Positions 25,201 to 36,729 of a stretch of 64,000 nt of DNA are shown here, one piece after another; the stretch's first letter is position 1; each line of letters opens with the position of its first letter. The notes beneath the pieces are model-generated. The model saw only the letters and a program-made list of their open reading frames with translations, did not search any database and was not told the origin of the DNA. Where the stretch lies: positions 1,134,501 through 1,198,500 of the forward strand of contig LSRY02000010.1 of NCBI GenBank assembly GCA_001643675.2. Reading direction: 5' to 3'. The position numbers and the translations under genes were made by a program. This stretch comes from Monocercomonoides exilis (lineage: Eukaryota; Preaxostyla; Oxymonadida; Polymastigidae).

Positions 25201-26115
25201 ACAGACAGAAACAATCCGTATTCGACTGTTCTTTCTGGAGGAATACGAAAGGCGATGGACGCCAAACCAGGAGATGTTCTGATGATGAACATCATTCCAG
25301 CCACTGAATCGAGCGACGATGGCGGGAGCGCACTAAGCTTCGGTGATGCTTCTGAATTTCTTGATTTCTCGCTCGCTCGGATTAATATCACTGCCACTGC
25401 GTATCTCGAAGCCATCCCGTTTTTCAACTTTCCCTCACAAACGATCTCAAAAACAGACGAAGCTGATGTTCCACTGTCAATTCCTGCGTATCTCACGATG
25501 ATTCCAGGCAATTCTGGACATTTAGACAACATCAAATACAACCATCTCCTCATCCGCTTTAAGGAAGGAGCCACTGAAAGTCAAATGTCTCGTGTGCAAG
25601 CACTGTATGACGAGCTCAAGGCAGTCATCGATGACCCAGGCGACAATGAGTCGACATACAAAGTGTGGACGCTTTTCAATGCGCTCGACGGATTTGTGCT
25701 TGCTTCAGACATTTTGAACATAACGTTTTATGCAGTGACAGTGCTTGTGATGATCTTATGCTTCTTTTCTTTGATGTCTTCGATGCACACCAACGTCTTG
25801 GAGCAGGCCAAAGAAATTGGGATAATGAGAGCGTTGGGTCTGACACGGTTCCAGCTTGTGCGTGTGTATGTAGAAGAAGCGTTTGTGCTTGTGCTCACAG
25901 CGACTGTGATGGGGATGATCAGTGGGATGGTGGTGGGTTATCTGATCATCTCTCAAATGGGCTCACTCCAGGGCCTACCGACGCCAATGTACTTTCCGTG
26001 GCAGCTGGTGCTGGTGATGATAGCAATGGCTGTTGTGACGTCAATCCTTTCTGCTTTGGAACCGACTTTGTCAACAATGAAAAAATCCATTGTTTCTATT
26101 ATTAAAACTCATTAG
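22244..26115 (+). CDS. FtsX/MacB-type permease-like membrane protein
   Basis: Exons 22304-22428, 22487-22676, 22724-22785, 22833-22884, 22955-23044, 23122-23271, 23380-23454, 23635-23789 and 23898-26115 join in frame. A first exon consisting only of ATG at 22244-22246 before GTATTT is possible, giving 1,039 residues. TM1 lies in the second listed exon (MLVCCITSVVLSVSEKF). A long extracytoplasmic domain follows, then many TM helices in the last exon. Two FtsX-domain signatures are visible: FELGILRMVGLNR at about 24110-24150 and AKEIGIMRALGLTRFQLVRV at about 25810-25867. The second precedes the last two TM helices. Protist proteins of this type resemble the permease half of MacB/LolCDE ABC systems. 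There is no ATPase domain here and no ATPase gene nearby, so the transported substrate and partner are unknown. Several introns are only 47 bases. Confidence 0.85.
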
Positions 26116-27147
26116 ATTTCTTTTTATTATTTTTGATGATTTTTTTGAATGCAATTTTGCTGTTTTGTTTTTTGTTATATTAAGCTTACAATTTTTTACT
26201 ATTTTACAATTTTTTAAAAATGTTTTCATTATGAAATCTATTTAGCTGCTGATTTTATGTTGTTGTATGTAATTTGGAATTATTTGAGTTCTGTGTTTTG
26301 TTATATGAATAATTCTTATCTGATATGCTTTTTTAGTTTCTTTCTGTTTGCCTTTAAAATTTTTTTCTTTTTTATTTTGAATGTTTTACAATTTTATGCG
26401 AAAGTTTTATGTTGCTCTGTGTAAATTATTAGTGTTTTTTTGCATTTTCTTTTGAAAAAATTTGAAACTTTCGTTTTTTGTTAAATATTGTTTTATAACT
26501 TTTTAATTCTTTGATTATGCATTTTTCTTTAAAAAAATTTTTTCCCTATTCTAATTTTATTTTCTGCTCTTTTTATTGCAGCGAGTTTATTAATAAGCGT
26601 CTAATTTCTGCAATTTTTTTGTTTTTATTGAAGAAAATACGATGAAGATTTTGCTTCTAAAAAGGGATTGCGCTTTCTTCTTTTCTTTGAATTTGACTTC
26701 GATAGAGAGATTGATTTTTCATAATAATCACAGATTTATTCAGCAAACAACGAAAATAATGATGCTTACAAGAAGCTTCAGTTCTCATGCTATTTCATCA
26801 ATAACAGAAATATTATCTCTTTTTAGCATTCGGATTTCATAATGTCAGTATCAAACTTTCATATGAAGTTAATAATTTTCCTAAAATAACTTCATACTCA
26901 GTTTATTATATAGCAAAACGATGTTGCTAAACAAATAAATAAAAAAGATTTTAACTGACCATTTCAAAAATGTTTTGCTGTTTGGATTTCCCACAAAACA
27001 TCTGTTCTGAAGTGAATTAGCAATACTTTAAAAGTCAGTTACGAGAATTTTAATGAAAAAATTGCTGCAAATGAACAACAATTGCAAAAAGTGCAACCGA
27101 ATTTTTGAAAGAGTAATCGAACTTAGACTAAGACTAAACCTGAGATA
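26116..27147. other. AT-rich intergenic DNA, no gene seen
   Basis: This lies between the ends of two convergent genes. It is T-rich to about 26600 and then mixed. The short frame at 26642-26842 has no features and was not accepted. Confidence 0.6.
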
Positions 27148-29719
27148 TTACAGGTGAGCCGACGAGAACGGGATGCTTGGAGGAAAGTGTGAGAGAGGAG
27201 GAGTGATAAATGGGAAAGCAGATGAGGAATGAGACAGTTCTTGTGAAGAAGAAGAAGAAGAAGGAGGAGGAGGAGGAGGAAATACTGAAATGAATGGTGA
27301 ATTGGCAATTCCTTGTGAAGCGTTCAGAGGATCTGTGCTGTGCAAAGATGAAGTGACACTTGGTGAAATGAAAGGTGACTGTGATGTAGTTGAGGGAAAA
27401 GATGGCAAAAATGGAGTAGAAACAGGAGGAGAAAGTGAAGTGCTTAGATTTGATGGAGTGATTTGTGGATCTTTTTGAAGTGAAAATGGCGATTCCGCAG
27501 ACGATTCACTATTCTTATGTTCCTCTTGATCTTTAAGCATTTCTGCACAATCCTCATCTGTCTTCATGTCATTATCTTCAATTTCATTCATTTCTTTCGC
27601 CATATCCGCTCTATCAATATCTTTTGCATTATAACCCTCATCATTGTCATTATCATCATATTCCTCTTCCTCTTCTTCCTCTTCCTCTTCCTCCTCGCTT
27701 TCATCAAAATCTCCCCCTATATCGATGAAGACAGACTGCTCCATGTCAAATAGCTCTTCATGGTAAAAGTACCTCTGAATGATGCGCTTGGAGAGACGGC
27801 TGATTGTCGCATCCTGATGGCCCATCAAAACCGTCAGAACATCAACACCACGCGCCTTCACAACAGAACATGCCACTTCGTTTTGCGGCATCTTCGACTC
27901 TTCGTTGTCTTCTTCATCCATACTCTTGCTATCATCATCATCATCATCGTCTTCATCTTCATCTTCCTCCTCTGCCTCATCAGAGCACATCTTCTTGCTT
28001 CCATTCTCCTCTCTTGCTTTCTGCATCCTCTGCGCTTTCCGCCTCTTTTCGTCCTGCCTCAATTTCTTCAGCAGTGCATCCATCTTCTTCTGGTTCACCA
28101 GCGCCAGCTTTGCCGAGTTCTCTCCGCACCGCAGCAGCCTCCACAGTATCCGCAGCGATGTCTCCACACAGACTTTGCTCGGCAGCGGCAGACACGTCAG
28201 AACAGGCTCCACGATTCCTCGCTCGATCGCCTTCTCCAGCTGATACGAGGTCGCTAGCCGCACCACTCGCCACAGCATCTTCAGCAGAGCCTCCCTCACG
28301 TCCAGTGCCTCCTCCGCCACGCCAAGCTGCTGCACTGCATCGTCCACAACGCCTCCGTCAAACATGGCCTGCCGCAGCGAGTTGTCTGTCTCTGCCACCA
28401 GCGCCAGCACATCGCTCGCCCCGCGTCGCAGCTCGACCGAGCTGCTCTTCATCAGCAGTGCCAGTCCGCGCAGTCCTCCGACAGACGCGATTGAGAGACA
28501 CATTGCAGGAGACTTCTTTGCCAGATGACGCACCCCACGCAACGCTGATGATGCAACTTCCATTGTACTGTTGCTAAAGGAGTGCAATAAAATAAAATAA
28601 AATAAAATAAAACAGAGCAAAAACTCACAAACTGTAGCTGGATAGCGAACTTCTTTGGGATGTTATATTTCACCAGATCTTTCTCTGAGATTGCATCCTT
28701 CGCCAAAAGACACCCAATTGCATTTAGAGTATCTTGAAGTACAGTATCGTCCTTCGATGCCAGTGCATTCGCAAGAAACTCAATGCACGCTTCTGCGTCG
28801 CCTTCCTCTACGGAACTGTGGAACAGTGCATACAAGAAAAATACCACGTTTGCCTGCCACGTTAGTGTGCACCGTCTAACTGCCATGTTTGGTGCCATTT
28901 TCTCAAGCACGCCCAGTTTCCTCACTGTAGCCACAATTACTGCACTTGTCAGGCTGAAATTCGCCAGACACCATATGCTCTGCTCCCGCACTTTCGCACA
29001 CGGAGACGCAACAAATGATACAAGTTGTGCAAGAATCCCAGTCTCGATCAGAAACGCGTGGTTCACCTTAGCTGACACTGCCACGTTCGTCAATATCCAC
29101 ACAGCCTCGTACTGCACGTCTGTGTTCGTATGAAACAGAAATCTATTCACACAGTTCATAAGCCCGCTCGAGTTAAGCATTTCTATTTGCATCTTTGAAG
29201 CTGATGAAAAAAATAATAACAAAACCAGACGATAAAGAAAGACAAGAACAAATGTTATAACCTCTACAGCAAAGTTTGCGAATTGTTGTTGCATATCCTT
29301 GTAACTGCTCTTCTGAACATTGAAGAACAGTTTGTAAATAAGTTTGTGGATCATCAACCTTTCAAACAAAAATATGTGATAAATTTTGGAAAAAATAATT
29401 TAATAAGCTAAAGCTTAATCAAAATATCATTAATAAACAATTATTTGAAGTTCGTAAGGCAAAGGTTCATTTGGATTCCAATCTTTTTCAGTTCTCTTCC
29501 TTGATAGAAGATTTTGTCTGTTCATATCTCTAAGATATATTTGATCGTCACTTTGCATAGCTCGAGCAGAATTTTTTGCGGAATCTTGTTTTGAATACCA
29601 TCAAATAATGAAAATTCTTCAAAAATTTTAAAATATTTAATTTAAAAACCTTGGTGAAATGTTTTTTCTCTAAGATGCGCTCTTTCTTGCGATGAAAGAT
29701 AGAATTCAGCATAGGCCAT
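27148..29719 (-). CDS. Importin-alpha-like nuclear import adaptor
   Basis: Model complement(join(27148..28573,28633..29200,29262..29358,29439..29584,29650..29719)), 768 residues. All phases agree. The N-terminus has an importin-beta-binding-like basic region (LREKTF, then YLRDMNRQNLLSRKRT). Armadillo repeats follow, with the signature blocks YEAVWILTNVAVS and REQSIWCLANFS and later repeats through SLRILWRLLRCGENSA. These fit importin subunit alpha, which binds classical nuclear localisation signals and hands cargo to importin beta. The protein is longer than the usual 520-550 residues because of a C-terminal extension with three acidic tracts (near 27905-27975 and 27660-27710) and a Ser/Pro-rich tail. 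The first Trp/Asn pairs of the cargo groove are present; later ones are less clear, so it may be a divergent paralogue. It is divergent from the RRM gene with only about 87 bases between start codons. Confidence 0.85.
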
Positions 29720-29806
29720 TCATATTTTTCAAAAAATAATGCTGAAAATACGATAGAATCCAATTATTAAGAATAATTATATGGCATTTCTGATCGAAAA
29801 GCGAAA
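29720..29806. promoter_or_regulatory. Compact bidirectional promoter region
   Basis: About 87 bases separate the divergent start codons of the importin-alpha-like and RRM genes. Both transcription starts and both 5' leaders must fit here or overlap coding sequence. No specific element was recognised. Confidence 0.5.
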
Positions 29807-30722
29807 ATGTCAATTTCTCAACAAGATAATTTGCAAGACGCTCAAGAACAGATTTCAGCAGTCCCAATTCCATGTATGATTGTTGCTTGATAAGATACTT
29901 TCGAATCAAACTGTTTTTTATTTTTTATTTTCAAAAATATAAAAATTTTGCTGTTTAGTCTTTCCTGAGGCTTCAATCGAGCAACAAGAACGCAAAGCCA
30001 CCAAAAAATTTAAGATTCCATCAAATAAAAGAATGAAAAGAGAATCATATGATAGTGAAAACGAGGAAAGCGAAGAAGAATTTGAAGAGAATCAAAGTGA
30101 GGGAGATTCCGAGTTTTCTGAAAGCGAAGAAGATGATGATATGTCCGAGCATTCGGAAATTGAAAATGAGGACGAAAATGCACGAAAAATTAAACAAAGC
30201 GGAAAAGTGACTCAATCTTTGTCTGAAGTTAAATCATTACAAAAAAGAGAGACTCGTCTGCAGAATGAAAAAAAATCCATTCATAATGAAAAGGATGAAA
30301 GTGTGACAACGGTATTTATTGCGGGGCTTCCTTTTGATTTGAAATTGGAAGGAGTTCAAAAATTACTCTCAAAATATCATCCTCGAGAAATAAGAATAGT
30401 TCATGATAAAACAAGTGGATTATCAAAAGGATGCGTTTGGGTCGATGTCGATACCCCCAAAATTGGATGGACAATGGAAAAAGAGATACCTCGTATTGTT
30501 GTTAAAGGGAGACGGCTCGTAGCAGCTATGATGGAACGGAAAAATTGGATACTTATCGGTAAAAAAGGAGCTCAAAACAAGCAAGAAATTGGGGCGTTGC
30601 AAGAGAAGAAAATGAGGCATTTGCTTCAAAAGAAAAAGAAAATACAAAAGAAAAACAGAGAAATGAAAATGCAGCAACAACACCAACAACGCGAGAAATA
30701 CATTATGAAAAAAAAGAAATAG
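29807..30722 (+). CDS. RRM RNA-binding protein, acidic N-terminus
   Basis: Model join(29807..29873,29959..30722), 276 residues. Exon 1 (MSISQQDNLQDAQEQ...) ends in phase 1 before GTATGA; the acceptor GCTGTTTAG restores the frame. Order: short N-terminus with KKFKIPSNKRMK, an acidic Glu/Asp/Ser region (about 30060-30180), one RRM with the RNP2-like TVFIAGLPF (about 30310) and the RNP1-like SKGCVWVDV (about 30425), then a basic Lys/Gln-rich coiled tail. The acidic-RRM-basic layout is typical of nucleolar or ribosome-biogenesis RRM proteins. Assignment to a specific one is not possible. Its start is close to the divergent importin-alpha start, so the two probably share a promoter. Confidence 0.8.
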
Positions 30723-30829
30723 AATTAACAAAAAATCACTTCACATTATAAAGCATTTCATTTTTCTTTAAACCATATTTGCTGTTTTGATAAAAAATCT
30801 ATCTTATTTTTATCAATCAATGGAAAATC

Positions 30830-33449
30830 ATGAGTAACTTTTTAGCTGAAAGACCTGTATGCGTTGCATGAATTATTGTTTAATGGAACTTATTCAATTC
30901 TTTTTTCAAAATATTTTTATTCGGATTATTTAAATAAGCTTGAAACGAGCTTTTTACCGACAACGACAACATCAAATGCTCATGAATTTCTATTTTCTAA
31001 TGAAAATTTTTCAAAGCCCTCTTGCTCATTGCTTGCATTTTCCTCGAAAATCCAGCAAGTACATCCATCTTTGATACATTCAAACTCTGAACTTTTTGCT
31101 TTTGGTACTTCTTCTTCTTCTTCTTCAGAAAGTTACTTGCCTTCGCATGAATCAACAAATTATTGTTCTTTACATCATCTTAAAAAAGAAAGCAAATTTC
31201 TTTCACAGCATTATCCTTTGTCATTTTGCGAATCCAATCCTTGTGTACTTCAGACTTTTACAAGCACGTTCTCTGATCCATTGACTGGTCTTTTAAATGC
31301 ATCAACATCATCTTCGGAAGCAACTATTTTTTCAACTTCTTTCCCACAAAAGGATCAATGCGGAACAACAGATGGAAAATATATATCATTGAAAAGTTCA
31401 AAAGTTAATTACTCAACCAAAAATGATGAAATGGCTATTCATCTACGAAATAAAGCGAAACTAGGCCATTGTGATTTAACGAAACCTCAGTTGCATTTGG
31501 GGGAAATCAATGAAAATAAAGAACTATTGAACTCTACGCAATTCCCAGAATTACCTCCACTAACCCCATCTTCTGAATTGTCATTATCAGAAAATGCATC
31601 GCCCGTAGAAGATCTTACGACAGCAATTGATGCCTGGCACCCGCTGGGTTGGACATCCAGCATGTTCGCCGCAGATCTGCAAGGCGCAAAGGAGCAGATA
31701 ACTGGCACAGAAGATTTGAATGCGCTGATACACGAAATCATGTTTCATTGGAACTCGCAGGACTCGAGGTGCGAGAGGCACTACCGCACAAGCCTGGAGC
31801 GGCTGTTGGACACGCTGCGGCAGAAAGAGGGCGAGGAGCGGACTGCTGTGGTTCAGCAGATCACAAGCTTGGAAGCGCAGCACAAGAGGAAGCGGAGAAG
31901 GCTTTCGTACAAACAGGTGAATGAAGCAAGAGAAGTGAAGAAGATTATTGGCATGTGGATAACAAAGGGCCATTTCGCTGATAAGAAGGAAAAAGCCATT
32001 TGGAGCAAAGCGGAGCAGGCTGATGCTAAAGAAAATGTTGAATATGGAGATTTAGATGGTGATGATTTTGGCGAAGGAAAAATGGAAACAGAAAAGAAAG
32101 AGAGAGGAAATGAAACTACAGAATGTGAATCTGACAGCGAGAAGAAAAAAGAAGTGAAAAATTTGGATGAACTGCAGAAGCTGACAATCGAAGAGCTGAG
32201 AACAATGCTCATTGAAGGAAAGGATGATCAGTCATGCGACGAGGATAAAGAGGCAATGCTGCAGCACCTTCGACAAAAGGAAATAGAAGAACAAAAAAGA
32301 ACTGAAACAGCAAACTTCCCATCTCCTTTAGAAATGATCACAAGCATTGCGAATTTGAAAAGGGCTATTTTTGATGTTATGCCCACAACCGATGCAAAGA
32401 AATCTGATCAAAAAATCCTAGCAAAAAAAGAGCATGAAAATGGTGAAGCAATCGCGAAAGAGAAAAGTAAGTATTCTTCTTTAGGAACATCTTCTTCAGT
32501 TGCTCTTCTTCGAGATACAAGAAGTTCTTTAGCCAAAAAGAATCAAAGCAAATTCATAGCATCTGCCAATGATGACGAGTCAACTTATTCTTCTGTCTCG
32601 TCATCAATGGATGATGCAGAAGATGAAAAAGCTTCAAATGACAATTTTGATTTATCACCCAAAATGAGTTATTTGGATCAACAATCTCCATTTCAATCTT
32701 TCACACAGAACGTTCCATTATGTTTATCAAACCATCATCCAATTGTCGTTCCATCCATTCCAACATCACTTCTCCTAAACACTCCAACACAACAAAGGAC
32801 TTCTCAATGCATGCTTAACTTCAGTAACAGAACTGGACAATCAGCTTCACCCAAAAACAACCATTCGTTACTTGAAATAATGAAAATAAGTGATAATTCA
32901 AATAGAAGTTCTATTTCGCATGATTCATTCACATCCTTTCAACTTCAATTTCAAGATCCATTTTCGCTTTCTTCAGCAGCACAATCACAATACCTGCAAA
33001 ACACAGTAAAGCCAACTAGAGCTCTAAATATTGTTCCTTATTCTCGCAATGAACCTAAATCAGAAACTTCAGAAGGCATTCAATGTTCAACTGGTAATGT
33101 TCAATTGTCTTCTCAAAAGCCTTTTTATTTCTCTAATTCTTCCTCTTCCTCTTCAAAGAGCGTTTGCTTAAGTGAAACCATTCCTATTTCCTCGCTGGTC
33201 AATCACCGCTATTCCACAAAAGTGTACATCCGCCAGCTTTCTCCTCTTGTTCTGTTTGGATCTGCTGCTCTGCTGCATAAAGTGTGCATTCTGAGAAGAG
33301 CAAGGAAGAAAGTGAGGCTGGAAAGGGGAAGAAGGATCTTTCAGAAGATACAGTTCAACCCACCGCGCAAGGATCAGATCTATTTGTGGACATTCACACG
33401 ATTTAGCGATAGAGACAGGAGAAGAGAAGAGAAGAAGAGAAAGAAGTGA
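30830..33449 (+). CDS. Family gene D: RRR/GEW-core protein
   Basis: Model join(30830..30856,30939..33449), 845 residues. The nine-codon exon MSNFLAERP ends before GTATGC; the 82-base intron ends TTAAATAAG; both phase 0. The core has the same block order as genes A and B: AWHPLGWTSSMF near 31628, IHEIMFHWNSQDSR near 31730, KRKRRRLSYKQVNEAR at about 31885-31930, IGMWITKGHFADKKEKAIW at about 31948-32005, then LTIEELRTMLIEGKDD near 32182. The GEW triplet is GMW here and the spacer before it is shorter. The C-terminal 80 residues are rich in Arg/Lys (LRRARKKVRLERGRR, RFSDRDRRREEKKRKK). The rest is Ser-rich. Function unknown; a nuclear location is plausible from the basic tail. Confidence 0.75.
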
Positions 33450-33800
33450 TAATTTTTCTTTTTTTGTTTTGTTTTTTTGACTAATTTGCTGTAACTGTTA
33501 AATGTTTTGACTCAGAAAAAAATTATTTTTTATTTTTTATTTTAAATTAAAAAAAGATTGAAAATTGCACTTTGAATCGCTTCTATATGTTTTTTTAACA
33601 ATTCTTATTTTTCACTTTCAATTGTGCTTCAGGAAAGCAAAAAAGAATCATTTCTCATTCTTTTTTCAAAACGCACCCTTTAACCTTGCTAAAAGAAAGT
33701 GATGTGATTCTGCAAGCAACTTCAACAAAAAAAGAAAGAGAGATTTAACAAAAAAGGTGTTGAATTTGAGGATGAAACAAACAGCGAAGTGGTGGAATGT
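33450..33800. other. Short AT-rich intergenic stretch, convergent gene ends
   Basis: This separates the 3' ends of gene D and the coiled-coil gene. No coding sequence was seen. A/T runs may serve as 3' processing signals for both genes. Confidence 0.5.
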
Positions 33801-36630
33801 TCAATGACGTGTGGAGGACTGCGATCTTTCGTTTTGAGAAGGCGAAAGGCGACGTGATGAAGCAGAAGAAGAAGAGCTTTGCGCTGAAGCAGACGCGGAG
33901 CGAGACGATGAAGAAGAAGCATTCCTCGGAGAAATATCATTTTTCCGTCTGTCAGAGTCCATTTCTTCGTCCCTGTCATTGTCATCTCCACGAGAAGACG
34001 AAATAGCAGCGCGCTTCACTTTCGACTGCAGCGCAGAAATGCGCGTCTGCTCGTTCGTCACTGACAGGCTCATCAGCGGAGTGTGCTTGTCCTCCCTCTC
34101 AATCGCATCTTCCAGCATTGACAAAGCATCTCTTCCTCCGAGGCTGCTCGCCTGGAGCGCCCGCCGCCTCGCCATGAAAGACGAGTCGGAGGCAGCAGAC
34201 AAAGCATCGTCCAGAAGCTTCACACGCTCCTGCAATGCGTCGTTCTGGTTGCGCAGCTCCCGAACTTCTCGCTCTAATTCTTTTCTTCTCTTCGCGCTGT
34301 CGCGGAGAGAGTCTGCTTCTTCGTGCAGCTTGTCGTGTCGCTCTTTCAGCGCCTGGTATAACTCTCTGGATGTTGAAAGAGGCAAAAAATAATTAGCAAT
34401 AAAAGACAATTTAATGTTTTTTTTTAAAAAAAAGTTGAAAACAATTGAATTCGAAAAAATGAAGAATATGAAAGAAAAAGGAAATTATTTCTTTCAAATA
34501 AAGAAATGAATCAAAAAATCACACTTTTGTGCTTCAAGATTCTTTTCACATTCTTCTGCTCTTCGTTTGTACAGAGAGATTTCAATGAGTTGTGTCTCCA
34601 GCTGCTCAATTTTCTGATGCAGCGCAAAGTTTTTGTCATCTTGTTCGTGAACATTCCTTTCCAGTTCATTAACATGTAGTTCAACAAGTCTGCGTGCTTC
34701 CTCCACATTTTTCAGGTGCTCTAATTCTTTTTGTGTTCCTGGATATAGTTAATAATGAAATCATAATAAAAGTGGAGGAATTACAAATAAATATGAAAGG
34801 AATAAATGAGTGTCAATTTGAATAGAACAATAATAACATGATAGATTTTTAAAAAGAAAAAAATATATTTTATGAGCAAAGATAATAAATATCTCAAGTA
34901 ACATTAACTTAAAGATGTGCAGTATTCACACTTTCCAAGTCTGCTTGGGCCCTGTTGAAAGCCTCAGTGAGTCTTCTTTCGTTCTCTTCTGTTGCTTGTT
35001 TCGCTGCTTTCCGTTCTGCCTCCAGCATCGCCACTGTTGACTTCAATCTGTCGTGGTCCTTGATTGTCTTCAAATAATTGTCTCTTAAATCTTCAAGTTT
35101 TTCTTCGGCATCTTTCCTCGCTGCCTCGCTTCGCTCCAAATTCACCCGCTTTTCTTCTACCTCGCCTTGCATCAGCTTATGTGACCGCTCAATTTCTTGT
35201 GTCAGTTCTTGCATCTTTTTCATATCGATTTTTACTTCATTAATTTCTCTTTGTCTCTTTCTTGCTTCTGTTTCGCTTTCCCTTCGCTTGTTCTCTTCTC
35301 TCTGAAGATTGTCTTCAGTCCCTGCTAATCTAATAGACAGCTCAGAAATCTGCTTTTGAAGATTGTCTATTTGGAACAGTGATTCATCATTGCTCCTTCG
35401 AAGCTCCTTGATTTTTTCGTCATATTCCTGTTGAGTTGCTTTATGTGCTGCTCTTTCGCTTGTTGTCTCGTTTCTCGATTCGCTCAGTCGATTTTTCAGC
35501 TGTTGAATGAAAAATAATACATTTCCATAACGAATAATAATGATTGCGTTACGAAATCGAAATTATTTCGTATTAAATAAGTCAAAAATTCAAATACTTC
35601 TTCGTTCTCTTCTACGAGCAAATTGGTTCTTCTTGAAATCGATTCAATATCATCTTTTTGCTTCGAAATGGTATTGTTCAATTCTTCAATTCTAAGATGT
35701 CATAAAAAATCAATGTGTTCACAAATTAATAATTGAAGCATTGAAAATGTCAAAATTGAATGTTTCGTTTAAAAAAACAAGCTTTGACGTACTGATGAAG
35801 AAATTCTTCTTTTTGTGAATAAATTGTTTCGCGCATTTCATCTATTTTTGCATTTGCTGCATCTTGAGCTTTTTGCTTTTCCTCTCGTACCTTTTCAGAA
35901 ATAGAAAATATAAAAAATAAACAATAAGATTAATAAATGAAAAAATACTTCGTCAAGTTTCAATTCCAAATTTTTAATTTGTAGTTTTAATTCATCGTTT
36001 TCGGTTTGTTTGTTTTCTAGGTTTTGTTGAAGCTCGTCAATTCTAGATTTTGATTATTAATTTTTTAAATGCTAATATCATTCAAACTGTTCTCGAAGTT
36101 GAAGTTCCAAGATTTTCCTTTGCTCTGTAGATGACTCGCCAAGCTTCTGTGCTTCTTCCTTTGCCTTTTTAATTGTATCTAGCAACTTGAAAATGGATTA
36201 AAATTCAAAAAATTAAAAATTTTCATAAAAAACTTTCTCGTTTTCTTGCTTGAGCCTCTTTATTTCATTACTTTGCTTTTGGCATTTTTGTTGTAATTTA
36301 TCATTTTTTTGTTGAAGTTCTTCTGCAAGTTCTTCATTCTCCTGTTCCTTTTCCTCTAATTCTATTAATCTCTGCCTACTTTCTTCATCAGCTCTCTGAT
36401 ATTCTTTCACCATTTTTTCATAGTGTTCGACTTCCGCTTTTTGATAATTTATTTCTCTTTTCTTCATTTAATAATTTTAAAAAAATATTTCAAATAATTA
36501 TTTTTAAATAAATTTCAAGAATGCAAACAAGTTTTTCATTTTCTTTCATAGCTCTTTCATATTCTTGATAAGCCTTCAACGCATCTGGCCCTTGAGCAGC
36601 CGCTTCTTCTGCTGTACAAAAATTTCCCAT
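33801..36630 (-). CDS. Long coiled-coil protein with N-myristoylation motif
   Basis: Nine exons, all phases consistent: 36630-36529, 36461-36234, 36185-36088, 36042-35949, 35890-35793, 35691-35598, 35499-34932, 34738-34525, 34365-33801; 686 residues. Almost the whole protein is predicted coiled coil, with Glu/Lys/Gln-rich heptads such as EYQRADEESRQRLIELEEKE and HEEADSLRDSAKRRKELERE. The Ser-rich tail is probably disordered. The chosen start gives MGNFCTAEE, a textbook N-myristoylation signal with Gly2 and a small residue at position 6. Cys5 is a candidate palmitoylation site, so a membrane-anchored rod is likely. An upstream in-frame ATG at 36684 would add 18 hydrophobic residues and bury the motif; the short start is preferred but not proven. 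No specific cytoskeletal family is recognised. Confidence 0.8.
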
Positions 36631-36729
36631 TCGAAATATGAAAGAAAACAAAAATATAACGGTTGTTAATGATCCAATTCCCATTCTGAATTTCTTATTT
36701 CTAATTTCCTTGCTGTTCTCTTTTTTTAA
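36631..36729. promoter_or_regulatory. Bidirectional promoter region, coiled-coil and NAD kinase genes
   Basis: About 99 bases lie between the chosen divergent start codons. If the upstream coiled-coil ATG (36684) is used, only about 45 bases remain. No named element was recognised. Confidence 0.4.

Noticed and set aside
27804-28577. 257-codon plus-strand frame opposite importin alpha
   Set aside because: Ser/Pro/Ala-rich shadow of the ARM-repeat exon; the minus strand has matching splice phases and clear ARM motifs.
29706-29909. 67-codon minus frame overlapping the RRM first exon
   Set aside because: Shadow of RRM exon 1; a better importin first exon starts at 29719 and joins in phase.
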